From positions 248,001-312,000 of the forward strand of contig JAGFNQ010008307.1 in NCBI GenBank assembly GCA_024364735.1: DNA of 64,000 nucleotides. The letters run 5' to 3'. Position numbers and translations under genes: made by a program. Position 1 is the first letter of the stretch. Every line of letters starts with the position of its first letter. Origin of the DNA: Boesenbergia rotunda. Taxonomy: Eukaryota > Streptophyta > Magnoliopsida > Zingiberales > Zingiberaceae. Under the pieces are notes generated by a model. The model searched no databases and was not told the origin of the DNA. It saw only the letters and a program-made list of their open reading frames with translations. Below are positions 11,299-25,154 of this stretch, in pieces.

Positions 11299-11305
11299 AT
11301 TTATA
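11299..11305 (-). promoter_or_regulatory. TATA box of the MGNC-type gene
   Basis: TATAAAT on the minus strand in a GC-rich context, about 118 bp upstream of the ATG at 11,181. Confidence 0.65.
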
Positions 11306-12116
11306 GGCGGCGGGAGAAGGTGAACGAATGGAGTGCGACGGCGGCTGCGACCCCGGAAAAGGTCAAACCTAATCGGGAGGTAGGAGATGCACGTCGAGGA
11401 ATCGGTCTAAGAGACACGTGGCGGACGCGGGAGAGTGCCAGATAAGCGCACCGCTCGACGGATGGAGGAAGACACCGTGTGAACGCGGCGCGGAGGGAAT
11501 CTAGCTGTTGGACCGGGGAAATGGCTCGTGTGAACGGGGATGTATTGGGGGAATCTTGTCGGTTGGGTCCTGCCCACCGTATCACGTGCAGTGCACGTTG
11601 ATTTGAATATAATGGATGAGATTAGAATACTGACACATGGGGAAAAGATAAAAATAAAATAAAATAGATTATTCGAATATTGTAAGTAAAAATAAAAAGA
11701 AGAAACTAACTTATTGATATACTGACTAGATTGTTCAGGACAATTTTGAAAAAACCCAAGACTAAATTCTCATGAGACCAGATCTGAGTTTTCTAGAACA
11801 AATGGGAGTAGCATTGGAAGGAGCCAATCATGCCTGGTCACTTTGTTTTCATTAGAAAGTACGAGGAAGCTGTTCAGGTTTATCCATCAGTTATAATACT
11901 CATCTAATTGCTTGAATTCTTCAAATAAGGCTCCTCTTAAGTTAGGTAGGAATTCAATATTCATGCATGGACTTCAATCTACAGTGCTTCGCTCTTTATC
12001 CATTCAGTGATTTACTTTTCCTCTTCAAAAGGGGAAGGAAGAGAGCAAGTCAGCATACAGACCAAGTATAAGGAGCAAAAATGACATGTTAAAACTCCAG
12101 CAAATATGACTTTCCA
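11306..12116. other. Promoter-side intergenic DNA, no gene seen
   Basis: A GC-rich stretch to about 11,600 (upstream of the MGNC-type gene), then AT-rich unique-looking sequence to the MITE at 12,117. Open frames here are short and overlap on both strands without recognisable domains. Confidence 0.5.
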
Positions 12117-12425
12117 GAGGACATCCTTTGTCCATTTTACTCCCTGTCCTGTTTGTCCACTCTTCGACGACGACAGACAAATCGTCTGATCGCCGATCGG
12201 ACACTACCGACGAACACGTCGGGATCGTCACAATTACGATCTCGCCGGATTCACCATCGAATCCGACGAGATTACAATTGCAATGATTTCGACCGGTTCA
12301 TCTTTCTTCCAGAATATTATTTGATTCGGTACGACGTTAAAAAATCATCGATGATATTCGATCGACGATCGGATGACTTATCGACCGTCACCGATGAGTA
12401 CGGAACAGGCCAAGAGGATCCCGTC
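12117..12425. mobile_element. MULE-type MITE, 9-10-bp TSD
   Basis: A 309-bp insert between direct repeats TGACTTTCCA (12,107-12,116 and 12,426-12,435). The ends are weakly inverted (GAGGACATCCTTTG left; GACGGGATCCTCTTG read inward from the right). Internal blocks CGATCGGACACTACCG and CACAATTACGATCTCGC also occur in the element at 60,780. It lies about 330 bp downstream of the RidA stop codon. Confidence 0.65.
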
Positions 12426-12750
12426 TGACTTTCCAATATTTGTCGTGATATTGTGTGCATGATTTGTTAACTCATGCTAAATTGATAAACAGAACAAAGC
12501 TGTACGTGCACCAAACTGACATCGACATTTGTGCTTCAGAAGCCTACACCACTGCAGAATTGTCGAAAGGTGCACGAGGAATTGAACGAATTCACTGGAT
12601 GAATTGAAATTAGAAGTTTGATTGTATCGGCGAAAAGTACATTGAACACCTCTTATTTGGGCGATAATCCATTTAGCAAAGTCGCAAAGGAAAAGCTGGT
12701 ACTTATCCTAGAATATCAGCTATGTGAAAAAGCATAATTTTGAAGCAGCA

Positions 12751-15700
12751 TTAGAGTGCAGCAATACACTCGATCTCAATCCTAGCGTTCATTGGCAATG
12801 CTGCTACTTGGTAAGTGGAGCGTGCTGGTGCAGGAGATGGGAAATCTGCAACAGAAGAACAAAATTAAGGAAGAAAATCAATAGCAACAATACAGGGGTA
12901 AGGAAGAGCATAACATACAAATGCACCCTTGCTTTGTGACAAGATACCAGAAAATTGAATATTATATTGATCGTACCAGATAAAATGTTCAGAATGACAC
13001 TTTAACCACGTGGTGAGTTGTAAGCTACTAACGAAACTTTATAAGTTAAGATGAGTGAGCTAAATAAACTTAAGCCTTTGCAGTTTATGCATTATTGATC
13101 AGGATTAATGCAACCAAGTTAATTGATCAATTTCACTAATTTAAGTGGGTCTCGTCAGTCGTCACAGAATATGCACCACAATTATCTGTGAAATAGGAAA
13201 TGACATCTCTCTCTTGAAATTGTTAAGTGGAGGATTTTATCTAATGATATGGAAACTAACATATAATGAAAGAAATATTCAGAACGAAAATGCTAAATGC
13301 CAACTTATAGTATTACAATATATTCAGTATCAGCATCCAGTTACTTTGATTACATAAGTTATAAGTAGCATAAACTCCAGCGATTAACATCAGATGATTT
13401 AGAAATAAAGAAAGAATAAGTGCAGCAGTTTGTGGACCAACACAAGTCCATAATCAATAAAACAACACAGGACGACATGGGTCAAAATAATCAAAAGTCT
13501 TAACTAAATTCCATGATTTTGAAGAAAATACATTCATACAAGAAAAAAACAATTTGTCAGGAACTCACATTTGCATATATCTCATTCACTTTCTTGAAGT
13601 CCTGTAGATCTGCTAACCTGCAAGTACACAAATTGTTAGATCATTAGATGATACTAGTAAAATTTTAGAATTAAAGTTGATAAAAGAATTTAATTGCTAC
13701 ATGATTGTTGTCTTGACAACAGAGGCATAGGTGGTACCACTTGCTTTCAGAATCTCTCCCATGTTTTTAAGGACCTGAATTTAATTGCCACCATATCAGT
13801 TATGAGATGAAATGTTTAAAGTAGTGCCACAACAGCAATGATGATCATGGAACCCAATGAATTTATATTCATATATATCAGATAATTCAAGACTAGTGAA
13901 AGAAATTAAAAATTGATAAAAGGGCAAACAAATACCATGAAAGTGTTTTTTTCCCAATAAACAGGAACAAATAAATAAATTATAAAGATCCATGGACTTT
14001 AATACAAGGTACAGAATATGGTTTAAAGTCCTATGATCCGTAAAAGGTAGAAACAATAATGCAAAGACATTTTGCAGTTGAAATTAAGGAAGCATTCACA
14101 TATACCATATGCAGGCTCTAGTCTTCTATATCCTTGTTTGTCATGCCAAATATAAAACATGCTCTCATAATCTGAAACGCCATAATATAAAACATGCTAG
14201 GAGCTCGGTAAATTTTCAGTCTTTTTGCACAAAAATTACAAATCAATAATGACGTCTTTAGGTTGCCGAAATATATCAGATTTCAAATGAAAGTGTTACA
14301 TTTTTTAAGGGATCTTTCTAGGTGCTGTAGAATTGTTTGAGTGATCAAGTATAGAAGGTTTTACTGTCATAAAAATCATGGGGAAGAAACACAATCTAGC
14401 ACAGAATACTAGTGAATCACGTTAGGAAAAAAGAAGATAAAAAACAAAACTGAAAAGGAGCATATGTTCATTAAGGCACTAGAGGTTTACATAGTTTGCT
14501 CCTAGATAACTTGTTATGTGCAACATTTAATGCATTTATGCGGGACTAGAAATTTCAAAACTTGATATGTTCACCAAATATAGTAAATAGTGTATCTTCT
14601 GCGCTTATGTCTCCCTAAATGGAGAAAACAACCATCTGGGATCTCTTAAATAACATATATTACTTGATTATCATAGTCCTAGGATATTCCACTGATGTAC
14701 ATAAGATGCTAGCTGTTTTCTCTATTTAATAGAAGTTCACAGCTATTAAACATCAAAATTTTGATTCAACATAAGTAAAATACCTGCTCAGTTTGTTCCT
14801 CAATATTGTCAGAGACAAATTTTCCTGTCTGTATAAAAGTTCAACATTTGCTGAATGTGAGAAAGTATAGAAGAGACATTATTCACAAATGAATAATGTG
14901 ATAGAGGGTAATATAACAAACCTCTGGAACAAGACCCAGAACACCAGAAACAAAGACAAGGTTGTTGGCTTTAATAGCCTGAGAATATGGCCCCAAAGCT
15001 GCTGGAGCTTTTTCTGTCTGGACTGCCTCCTTGATAACTAATGAAAAGTATGTCACCCTTATTATCAAAGATTCATTTGCCAAAAAAAAACATTTTTGCA
15101 GATTAAGCATGTCAGGTTCATACAGAACTGCTGACTGTTCAAAGGAGAAAGAAAGTATTGAATTAACAAAAAAAAAATAGTCGATAGAATGCAAGCAGAT
15201 CACAGCATGACCACCAAAACAAAATAGTGACAGAACTAACAGCATATCAGATTGTTTCACTGAATAAATGCATCTGGCATTATAAGGATCGTTGTTGAAT
15301 ACTAAGAAGAAAGAGAAGTTTCTCAGAACTAGTTTTAACTTTTAGGTTGAAAATATCAAAATAGTTAACTGAAACCCCTCGAATTGGGGGTTTTGCGGAT
15401 GATGCCCTCTTTCACAATTATTCACCGGAGCTGAGAAGGAAGGAGATCCCTGATGTTTATTTTCAGACATCAAAATGATTACTATGTTGGTTTAAGTTTC
15501 TCCCTTTGCAATGATGCAGTTTCTGCCAAAATGTTAATTGAAATCAAAAGTACGTAGTAAATAGCGAGATAAAAACAATACAATGATCATGTTTAGTCGT
15601 ATCCATTCTGAGCATTTAAGCATCATAGCCTAAATCGACATCCACTAAGATTTATCTACTCTAGCCGAAACAGCAAAATCTAAATCTAAAACCCGATGAA

Positions 15701-16002
15701 CACGGCAAAACAAAGACGAACATGCATTGCCAAAACCGGAAAACTAATTCAGTGTTCGGACTGAAAAATAGGTGACGAAAATGGGTCGACGAGATGGTTG
15801 GGCTCTTTACCACTGGAGGCGGCGGCAGTAGCCGAGATAGAGGCGAAGAAGGGTTTGGACGGGCGAGACGACCACAGATGGGAGGCAGCGATTGAGGCGA
15901 AGCAGATCCCTACAGAGATCGGCGTCCGACTCCGAGCCCGCAAAGCGCGGAGGTCGATCGCCGACGTTCCCACAGACCTCGAAAACGCAGCGCTCCAAGC
16001 CA

Positions 16003-16003
<1 letters not shown>
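12751..16003 (-). CDS. RidA: Plastid-type RidA (YjgF/UK114) 2-iminobutanoate/2-iminopropanoate deaminase, apparent 1-nt frame loss
   Basis: RidA hydrolyses reactive enamine/imine intermediates released by PLP enzymes such as threonine dehydratase, and so protects branched-chain amino-acid synthesis. Exons on the minus strand: 16003-15811, 15037-14922, 14828-14784, 13774-13701, 13617-13569 and 12845-12751. Exon 1 (MAWSAAFSRS..., Arg/Ser-rich, no acids at first) looks like a chloroplast/mitochondrial leader. The core shows APAALGPYSQAIKANNLVFV, TGKFVSDNIEEQTEQ, VLKNMGEILKASGTTYASVV and KTTIMLADLQDFKKVNEIYA. The last exon encodes FPSPAPARSTYQVAALP and the ECIAAL end. With the only GT-AG junctions available, the last exon is entered one base out of frame: exon 5 ends GCAAAT before the donor where relatives have one more base. 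As written, translation would stop 14 codons into exon 6. Either a homopolymer sequencing error or a real lesion. Confidence 0.85.
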
Positions 16004-16035
<32 letters not shown>

Positions 16036-16055
16036 ACACATGCGCGCGCGCGCAC
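16003..16055. repeat. (TC)n(AC)n and GCGCGC microsatellite at the RidA start codon
   Basis: A CT run then an AC run then a short GC/CA run begin at the base next to the RidA start codon and make up its 5' leader. Length variation here would change the leader but not the protein. Confidence 0.85.
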
Positions 16056-16582
16056 ACGATTCTCTCTCGTAACCTAGTCGACACAAGTCTCCCGAGACCA
16101 GCTCCTTTTTAGATTGCCTGTCTTATTATAGTCACCGAACAGGAAGATTGGAGAACAATACAAACACTACGAGAAGCACCTCCATCGGATTTCTACCGAG
16201 ATCCCAACAAATAAACATCATAAAGGACTTGTTTAATTCAGCAGAACCGATAGAAAAAGGGTTGGATAATTTCTATGAATTCTGGAATGTGACGATCGTC
16301 TGTTGTTCGGCCAAGAAAAGAAACCAGATCCCTTTAAATTGTCTTAAATATTTAAACTGACATCACAACGATAATTATTAAATAGCGGCTGAAATAACTA
16401 AGATCTTAGCATGTTCCATCTCTTTTGTTAACAATGTTCGACTTTTTGCCTAAAAAAAAAAAAAATCTAGAACTGAACATGATACATTTCCGCTTGTCTA
16501 AATTGTTATGTTTGAATCATACATAAATTTGAATAAATCCCAAAATCTTTTGCAAATATCTAGAGCCGAAATAATTACATGT

Positions 16583-19500
16583 TCACAACTGTCTGCATCT
16601 TACATCAGCCACAAGATGCCGAATGTGAGGTGCATACCATTTGACTCGCTCCAGGTGTTGAATTGACACATCCCAAAGCAAACCTGAAAAATGGAAATGC
16701 AACTCAGTTTGTATTGGCAGTATTTATATGTATTCAGACCTGGCTAAGTAAGAATTCCGGGTTCAGGTTCACTATTTGAAAATGCTTGTTACTTGTATTG
16801 TCATATGTCCTCTTTTTCTCTTAAGCGATCGAACTTTTTCACCAAACAACTTGATAATGGTACTTCATAGAAAATTATAAAAATAATGAAATGATCAAAT
16901 TTTCAATCTATTAAGTTTTAGCCAAACAACTTCATAAATAATATTTTGTATTTTTAATATATAGAGCCTAGATTAGGTGTTTTTGAATGAGAGGCTTGAA
17001 CTCGGAATTCTTCATTAGCAAAGGCCTGTTTTAACTATTTGTTCTCTCTAGATATACATAGAACTGTATTTTCCAAGTATGATGTTTACCTTCAGCATGG
17101 GCAATGCTGCTTATGGATTTGACAACATGGTCCAACCATGAATCCTCGTCGCAGTCCTTGACATTTCCATGCACATGAAGGATGCCACCTTCGTGCCTAA
17201 ACAATTAATTCGTTGTAAACACCAGAACACTTGCAGCATTAGATTATTTATGCCGATAATAACAAGATCTAGGACTCAGCTAAAAGAACTGCACTGCTAA
17301 TGCTTTTTCAAGAACAAGATGCATTTTTTTTAAAAAAATGTTTTGGTAAAATCATGATATAATACTTATGCTAAGATGAATATGCTGATAAACGCAAACA
17401 ATATGCTCCTTAAGGATTGAGAACCATATTAGTTTGTATAGACAAAAGCAAGGTCGAGGTGATAGCATTAGCAAGATACACATTACCTTAAAGCCCTTAC
17501 AGCAACATCCCAGCTGCACTCGCTTGAAGGTAGGAGACCGAGGCAAACACGATTAGCAACACCCTACCACAGCCAAAATCAATGGAAGACCTTTAGGATG
17601 TTCTATACATTCTATCCCAATGGAAAAGGCAAGCAAAAGAACACAATGCAAACTCTGGAGCTTACCTGATGGAATTTGTACGTTATAAATTCTCTAAAAA
17701 TATATGTCAAAACTAGAAGTGAACAAGATTTAAGGAAAACACAGACATCAGATCAGAGAAAACTATCAATACATGTCTTTCAAAGTAAAACATAGGAATC
17801 ACAAAAGAATAAGCAATTACAATGCTTTCTTATAGTATGCAGGTGCAGAGGGATGAAAATGAGGTTGAGTCTTCATGAAAAAGCTGCCTCCAGTAAATTG
17901 TCCTATATTCAGCAGTGTAGTGCAAGAATGTGCATGAGGCTGAGTCTTCATGAAAAAGCTGCCTCCACTAAATTGTCCTATATTCAGCAGTGTAGTGCAA
18001 GAATGTGCAACCTGTCACTAATGTAACTACACACATCGTATGCAGAAAGACACAAATACACAATAATTTTCTAAGTATTGGAACCCCAACAACCAGCCAA
18101 ATAAGTTCTTTCAAGGAAATAACTAAGAAACTAAATTCGTCTTGGCTACTGAAAGAAGCAATAAACTATGATTTTGTATGCAATGGTGCTAAACAATCAG
18201 TAAATACGTTCTTTGATTGAAACAACTAAAAGAAACTAAGTTTATCTCAGCTACTTCAGGGGTTTCACTCTGACTTACAGAACAAGAATAATGCTATGAA
18301 AACACAACTTGTAATGCCAAAGATACATTAACTATGCTTCTTTCAGCTTAGACATCTGTTTCATTAAATTCATTCACACATCAGATAGAGAAGCTGAAGA
18401 CTATGGTACTCCTTTAAAGACACATGAATATAACTTTTGAAGTGGGAAAAGAACTAGCACATACTTTAGGTGCTGTAATGTGATTATCTCCTTCAAGTAT
18501 GATACATTGGTTGGCAACAGAATTTGCATGGACGTTGTGCTGAAGGGCCTTTATAGCATGGGGATTCCATTCACAAGCATAAACCACTTTTGCCTTAGCC
18601 CTGCAAGAGGACTTGTATGATTAATCAAAGAAAAAAAACACAATAGTCAAATCCTTTTAGTTTGAGCAAATGCAGATCTCCTAACTGAAGGAACTGATCA
18701 TACTTAACAAGAAATGGAAGCACGAAATATCCAATTCCAGCAAACAAATCCACAATGACTTCATCTGCACAGTCTAGTGCACCCATACGGCGCTTCTCAG
18801 AAAGATTTCCTGAGGAGAACATGCATCTTGTTACATCAAAGGAGTAAATAATTCCATTTTCTTGGTGGGTAACCCAGCCATTGTCTCCCAGAAGTAACTC
18901 TAAGGTGCTGTCTCTGGTTCCAGTAGGTAAAATTCGACCCTGATATAATATCAATGAAGTGGAATAAGAAACAACAAAGTAAGAAGGGAAATCTACTCTC
19001 AGTTTTTTTTTCCTTGTGTAACATTCCATTCATTCAGCACAGAAAACCCACTAGTGCCTGGTGCAATGCAATAATTAACAAGAATAAGTTGATAAGTTCA
19101 TACACAACCTTCTCTGAGAATCCTAGTTTTGAGAGAATTATTCAATGAAAGTAAAATTACATTTGGGCAGTCTGGTTACTGATGATCACCAAAGAAAATA
19201 CAATTTTCTTATGAGTGTCACATTGACATGGATGCTTTCTTTAGAGAGCTTCTAATTTTTCATCTAGTAGGAACTTAAAAATTTGAGAAATGCTAACCCA
19301 AAAACTAAGAGGCATAGGATTTTTACACGCTAACAAGGAATTGTATATTTAAGGGCCAAATTAGTTTTATGAGAAATTCATATGCCATGAGTTGCAAAGT
19401 AATACACATATTAGGATATTTGATCTCCATCTAAAGCTTGCACTAAGATAACAGAGAAAATGATAAAATAACTGACAGCAGAAACTTGGAAAGAGTCTTT

Positions 19501-22500
19501 TTAATTTTATTTTGACTTACTTGGCGTGCTAATCGCTGAGCACCAAGTGATTTAGCCACAAGAGGCCAAACCTCCTCTCCGATGGAATCCCATATAGGAT
19601 CCGTAAAGGCACTTTTTGGAAGCACAACAATGTCTCCAAGATGCTCCCACCTGAGTGAAACAAAAGGCTTTTTCTAAGTGTAATGAAAAACAAAATATCT
19701 TTACAATGGCGTTCCTTGAGTCCATTCCTTTAAACCAAAAATGTTTCAGACTTACACTGATATAACTAGGATATGTAAGTTTTTTGTTGTTAAAAGAATA
19801 AAAGATTCACGGAGCAGAAAATCAAACCTTGTTGGCAACTGCTGCAACAGCTGCAAAGACATTCCTTTTTGTGTCAACAAAGAGAGTACAAGTTCTTTCA
19901 TCATTTTTTGAGGAGATTTGCCCAACTTTTTGTTGCAAGGTACATCATCAGTTACTAGAGAAACTCCACAAGCTAGCAAAACATTCAATGCTTTTGAAAC
20001 AGTAATCTCATTTACCGAAAGGTCATTTCTTTGAGATTCATCATGCTGGTAAAAATGATCAAGATCATCATGCTCTATTTCTTGCGTGCTCTGCTTTTCC
20101 AGAAGTAAACTGTGGAAATCACTAGTAATTGGTAGAAGAATATAGCAGCCATCTGGACTCGGGCAAACTTTTCTTGAAAGATCTAAGAATCCAAACTTCT
20201 TTGTCACATCCTTTGCAAATTTAGCATAATTTTTCTTGATTTGTAGCACATAGATTTTATAATCAGCACAATTCCCATTTCCTTTATAAAATTTATCAGA
20301 CAAATTCGTTGGTTCCAAATTTGATGAGGTCCCCTGCAGATAATAGTTAGATGTTGAATCTTTTTTATTTTTTTGATTATTATGATCGATAGTGGGCTGG
20401 TATCCTGCTTCAGGGGGAAATTCACACATAGATTCTAACAACTGCAAATTTATTTTCATTGGTTCACTAAACTTTGTCCCAAATGCATAGCATGAAGCTC
20501 CACCACCAATAATAACAAGTTCATCATTAACTAGACATGCAGAGCTACGAACCCAAAGTTCTCTAGAAAAAGAATCAATCGTCACGTGCACCCAAACGTT
20601 GTTAGCCAAATTCAGAAAGCTCAACTCTTGACGTTGTTGTCTAACAGGACATCCCCCAATAATTCCAAGATAATTTTTATATGCAAACAAGGAATGAGAG
20701 AATCTAGGATAAGGAGCTCTTCCTGTTGTTTTCTCCGTTTTCCACTGTAATGTTTTGATATCAAAGCTATAGAGGTCTCCAAGTGCCTTCTGACCATCAT
20801 AACCACCAAACATGAACAGTTGAGAGTCAATCGCCACCATAGAATGTGAATGGCGAGCGCAAGGCCACACTCCTGATTTGCTAATTTCACTCCATGTCAA
20901 TGTTTGAGTATCTAGAATGCTCATGGAGGAATATATTACCTCATTACAAAGTCCTCCAAAGATATATATTTTTGAGCCTATAACACAAGCTGTGTGGCGA
21001 TGCCTGCGACACAAGTATTTGAATAAAATAATAATTGTTTATGATTTCATAGAATCCTGACGATAATGAACCCAACATCAAATTCAATTTTGTAAAGACA
21101 AAATTTCTAAAATTAGGGTATTATAATTTATGTCATAGATGCTGACGAGTGGATCAAATGAGTATGAATCAGATTCTTGGGATAGTTAAACATAGGTATT
21201 TAGTGCGCAAATTTCCAAAAAGGATGTAGTTGCCTTGATTATTGTGTTCAACATAGATGTCATACAAAGAGTGTTATCAGTAAGTGTGAACTCTGAATTA
21301 TTACTAGACTAGCGAATGGCAGCATAGATGGCTAGTTATTCAGCATCCCAAATTTATTCATAGTGTTAGCATTTGAACTTCGGGAAAGCAGATTAGATGT
21401 TAGCAAGAAAAGTATTTTAAACACAGTTTTATATGCAAATAAGATAACAAGTTTTAAATAAAGTTTTCCTGTGAAAAAAGGGAAACAGGCTTTAAAAATA
21501 AGTTCAGATGCTTAAGCAGTATGAAAGATTTTTAACATTAATACATTGTTAACTATTCAATTGAAGTTCCATAGCTAAGCCTTGAGATTATTTGCTGTAA
21601 GTGACATCAGCATATAAACATTGTAAACAATATCATAATGAATTTAGGTACTGAGAATCAAGTTACCTTGGATTGAAGAAATGACCATTACATTGTAGTA
21701 GTGACCAAGTATTTTTGGTTGTTTCCAGGACCCAAACATCATTAAGAATCTCCAAAGGACCAGCCCTTCCTCCAATAACGAAAATACAGCTCCCAACAAG
21801 TAAAGCTGTATGGCCCATACGTGGAGATGGTGAATTTGCAACTTCAATTTCAGTTAGTAATCCAGATTGAGAATCAAGCAAAAGTGAACAATTTTGCCGT
21901 GAATGCCGTCCCACACCTCCAAAACCACCAAATACAAATAGTTGTTCTTTTCCTCCACTGCTTAGGACACAAGCTGATTGGCCCCAAAGGGAGAGTTTTT
22001 CATTTGGTTCACCAAAAATCTTTAACATAACTACAGAAATTGAGCGCCTGGAAGTTCCTGATATGTCTGTTGAGAAATTGTAACTTAATCTATGCAGAAA
22101 CAGTGGTGTGCTTTAAATCATCTGAAAGCGGCATAAGGTTACATTAAAGGTTGGATTTCACAACTAGATAATCATCAAGAAGAAAATGAAATATTAGATG
22201 GTTTAATTCAATTAGTTGGTGAGGCACCAAGTGATCTGGGTCATTATCAGAAGATGAAAGAACAAAGAGCCCACAATTTCTTAAGCTTGATCAAATTGGC
22301 TATGTACTTATAGGTAATTTTATTAATACTGTGGCAATCAACTCTTCATGCTGCATTTTGACAAGTTGCATAAACCATAGATGATGTTGCACCAGCTGGT
22401 GGCCTACAAGCTACCAATCCACTTGTAATAGAGATCAAGAGTTGCACATGTGACTTAGACTTGAAAAGATGATGTTGCACTGGCAGCGTGCAATTAAACA

Positions 22501-25073
22501 TTAGAAAATCAAATATAATAACAAGCGACCCAAAGAGGAAAATTTGCTTAACCTATACAGATCAAGAGGTGTCAACCTAATCTTTATACAACATTGCTTA
22601 CACAGACAAAAAAAAATCATCATAATAATAATAGTTAATATGGATAATAATAATAACGACAATAATAATAGTCTTGTTAGACAACATAAAAATTACACTG
22701 ATAATGGAAAGGGTGTAATTTATATATATAGGTATCAAATGGGCCGAGTTGGGCCACCCATGGCTGGGCTTAGCACAATTTGGGTTGTGCTCATCTTGGA
22801 TGCAAATGGGTTAATCTGGGCCCAACACTAGAAGTCGGCCCTTGTCCAGCGCAACGAGACTCATAACCCTGGGCTCAAATTTATTATAAAATTAATTGAT
22901 TAATTTAGATTTGCTGTACTGTTGATTCATTTAGAAAATGGAAGCAATCTAAACATAAGCAATTCGAACAACATGATTATAATTGTTTTGGGAAGATGTA
23001 AAAATAAAATCCATCTTTCAACTTTATAATGTTGCTAAATCATACTACAAGGGGAAATATCTGATGTGTATTTTATATGAGCATAACAATGCATAAGAAA
23101 ATGCCTATTATTGTAATATGTGATGGAAATCAAACCTAGAAACAGACCAACTTGATGATTTAATTTAATCGTCTGACAGTAACAAAGAGACAAATGTACA
23201 AACCAATAAAGTAGGATCTTTAAATTTACCTATGTTAGAATCAGTCTCGTGTTCAACTGTCATTTTAGAATGTCCTATTTCTGATTCAACTTCAGGCGAA
23301 CAAACTGATTCTTCTAACAGTTTACTGCAAGAAGCATCAATGCCTCTCTGTTCAAACTGTTCAGAACACCCCGAGTTACTTCTATATCCATCATCCAGGT
23401 GAGGCTCTACTGCTTTATTCCCATCTAGCTTTGAAGCAGCAAAAAAGTCATTTGAATTGGCTTTAAAGGAATCGTCTTTGCCAATCTTCTGAATGCAACC
23501 TTGTCCATAATCTAGCATATCCATAGGTGACACTGGAAGCCCCTGCAAATCAAGTTAACACTAGTTTTTTTTTAAACTGCATAAATGCACTTCTGGGAAA
23601 ATGTAGTAAAGTTGCAGAAAGATAGTGAAAGATCAAGTCAATAATATGTTCAACTTGAAGAAAAAAAAGCAGCAATAGTGATCAAAATCGCCACCTCGAA
23701 CACAAACTGGCAATTTATGATCATGTTCTGAGATATCTAGCAAAAATATTGCCAGACAAATTGATACACAATTTGCTTATATTAGGCATCAGCAAAAGAA
23801 CACTGTTCAACTGATCCAAAAAATTAACTGATTTCTGAGGTTTCTCAAATATAAAATGATCCATAGTAACCGCACCTTGTATTTCAGCACATGGAGAAAA
23901 CTTTCTGTTCGTTTTCTATTTGTCTCCATTTTCTCATTAGCAATACTCACAAGGTACTGAACATACTCAGCTGGGACCAGCAAATGAGTAAGTTGTCCCA
24001 GTGGCACCTCCATACGTATAGAACATCTTATAGCAACAATAACACGCTTTTGAGTATTCGTTATACCTGCAAAAGGTGATAAATTTGGCATTAAAAATAC
24101 TTTTTTTAAAAAAAATCTAAATTAAATTGGTTCAAACATATTTTTTCAAAGTTCACTCAAGCAATCAACAAAATCAAATACGTTAACAAAGTGAAACAAA
24201 ACTGGCAAGAACCAGCTGCTCTCTCATGGAAATGCTCTTTATTCGTATCAAATTTATAGTAAAATAAGGTTATTTCTAAGGTAAACTGCTGACAAGGAGT
24301 TCAAACAGCTCAGTCCTAAACAAAAGTATCCTAAAATAATTCTTGGATAATTTTGTGATAAGAATAAGATTAAGAACAATTTTAGTATAAATATGAGGAT
24401 TATGCTATACGATTAACATTTGTAATTGACTTATTATACAACATTAAGGCAAATAACAGTGCAAATGCCAAAAGCACTGATCCAACTTCAGATGATCCGA
24501 GACACTTTGCCCATACAAACCACAATAAAGATGGTCCTTTTCTTTCAATTTGATAAAAAAAAATTAAGCTCAGTTCACCAACAAACAGTTCATGAGAGAG
24601 AGAAAATACACTAACTCACCCGACTCCCTAAATCCACATGAAATAGCGGTGGAGACAAGCGCCTGAGCAGCGGCGACATCACGGCACTCGACAGCAACAA
24701 TGAGCGGCTCGAACCGGAACACCAGCTCCCCCTCCATGGCCTTGGAACACTCCCCGAAAAGGAGGTCGACCACGGCTTCCGCGTCGGCGGGGTCGTGGCT
24801 GACGAATATCCACCCTCCGCCACCCGCCTTCTTCTTGGAATAAGCCTTCGTCTCATCTTCTACCGCACCTGAGTCGGACGAAGACGGTCGGCGGCGGTGG
24901 GCCAGAATGGAGATGCGGCCGGAGCAAGAGCTCGTGGTGAAGTAGGAAGGGTGGCAATTGAGGACGTCGAGGAGGGGAACGATAGGCGCATCCACTCCCC
25001 CCTTCGGCGACTTGTCCGGCGCCGGCGCTGCGAGCGCCGCCATGGCTGCCGCCTTCCGTTTCTCGAACTCCAT
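16583..25073 (-). CDS. TYW2/3/4: tRNA wybutosine-synthesizing protein 2/3/4 (TYW3-Kelch-TYW2 fusion)
   Basis: Joins wybutosine pathway activities that build the hypermodified base at position 37 of tRNA-Phe. Eleven exons on the minus strand: 25073-24620, 24066-23876, 23542-23230, 22066-21667, 21003-19828, 19650-19521, 18939-18704, 18600-18465, 17563-17487, 17196-17090 and 16683-16583; all GT-AG, all phases agree, 1106 residues. Residues 1-215 are the TYW3 methyltransferase domain (HPSYFTTSSCSGRISI near 41-56, then GWIFVSHDP). Residues 216-330 are an acidic linker. Residues about 335-600 are Kelch repeats as in TYW4 (LFVFGGFGGVGR, CIFVIGGRAG, IYIFGGLCNE, LFMFGGYDG). The C-terminal third is the TYW2 aminocarboxypropyl transferase: GDIVVLPKSAF, then SAM motif VDLFAGIGYF (951-960) and YACEWNP (974-980). 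Arabidopsis has the same domain order in one protein, somewhat shorter. The start lies directly below site II promoter motifs. Confidence 0.96.
17858..18007. repeat. 75-bp tandem duplication in a TYW intron
   Basis: Two head-to-tail copies of a 75-bp unit (start GAGTCTTCATGAAAAAGCTG) differ at only a few bases, in the intron between exons 8 and 9. Confidence 0.9.
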
Positions 25074-25142
25074 GGCTCCTCCTCGTCGGGTTCCCTGTCA
25101 CTGACCATGCTGCTCTTTCTAGGGCTTTCTTAATGGGTCGTT

Positions 25143-25154
25143 TGGGCTGGCCCA
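25143..25154. promoter_or_regulatory. Paired site II motifs in the TYW / eEF1B-gamma bidirectional promoter
   Basis: TGGGCT followed directly by GGCCCA, i.e. two TGGGCY elements in opposite orientation, 70 bp above the TYW start codon and within the 675-bp head-to-head space shared with eEF1B-gamma. TGGGCY elements are known in plant promoters of translation-related genes. Confidence 0.55.
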
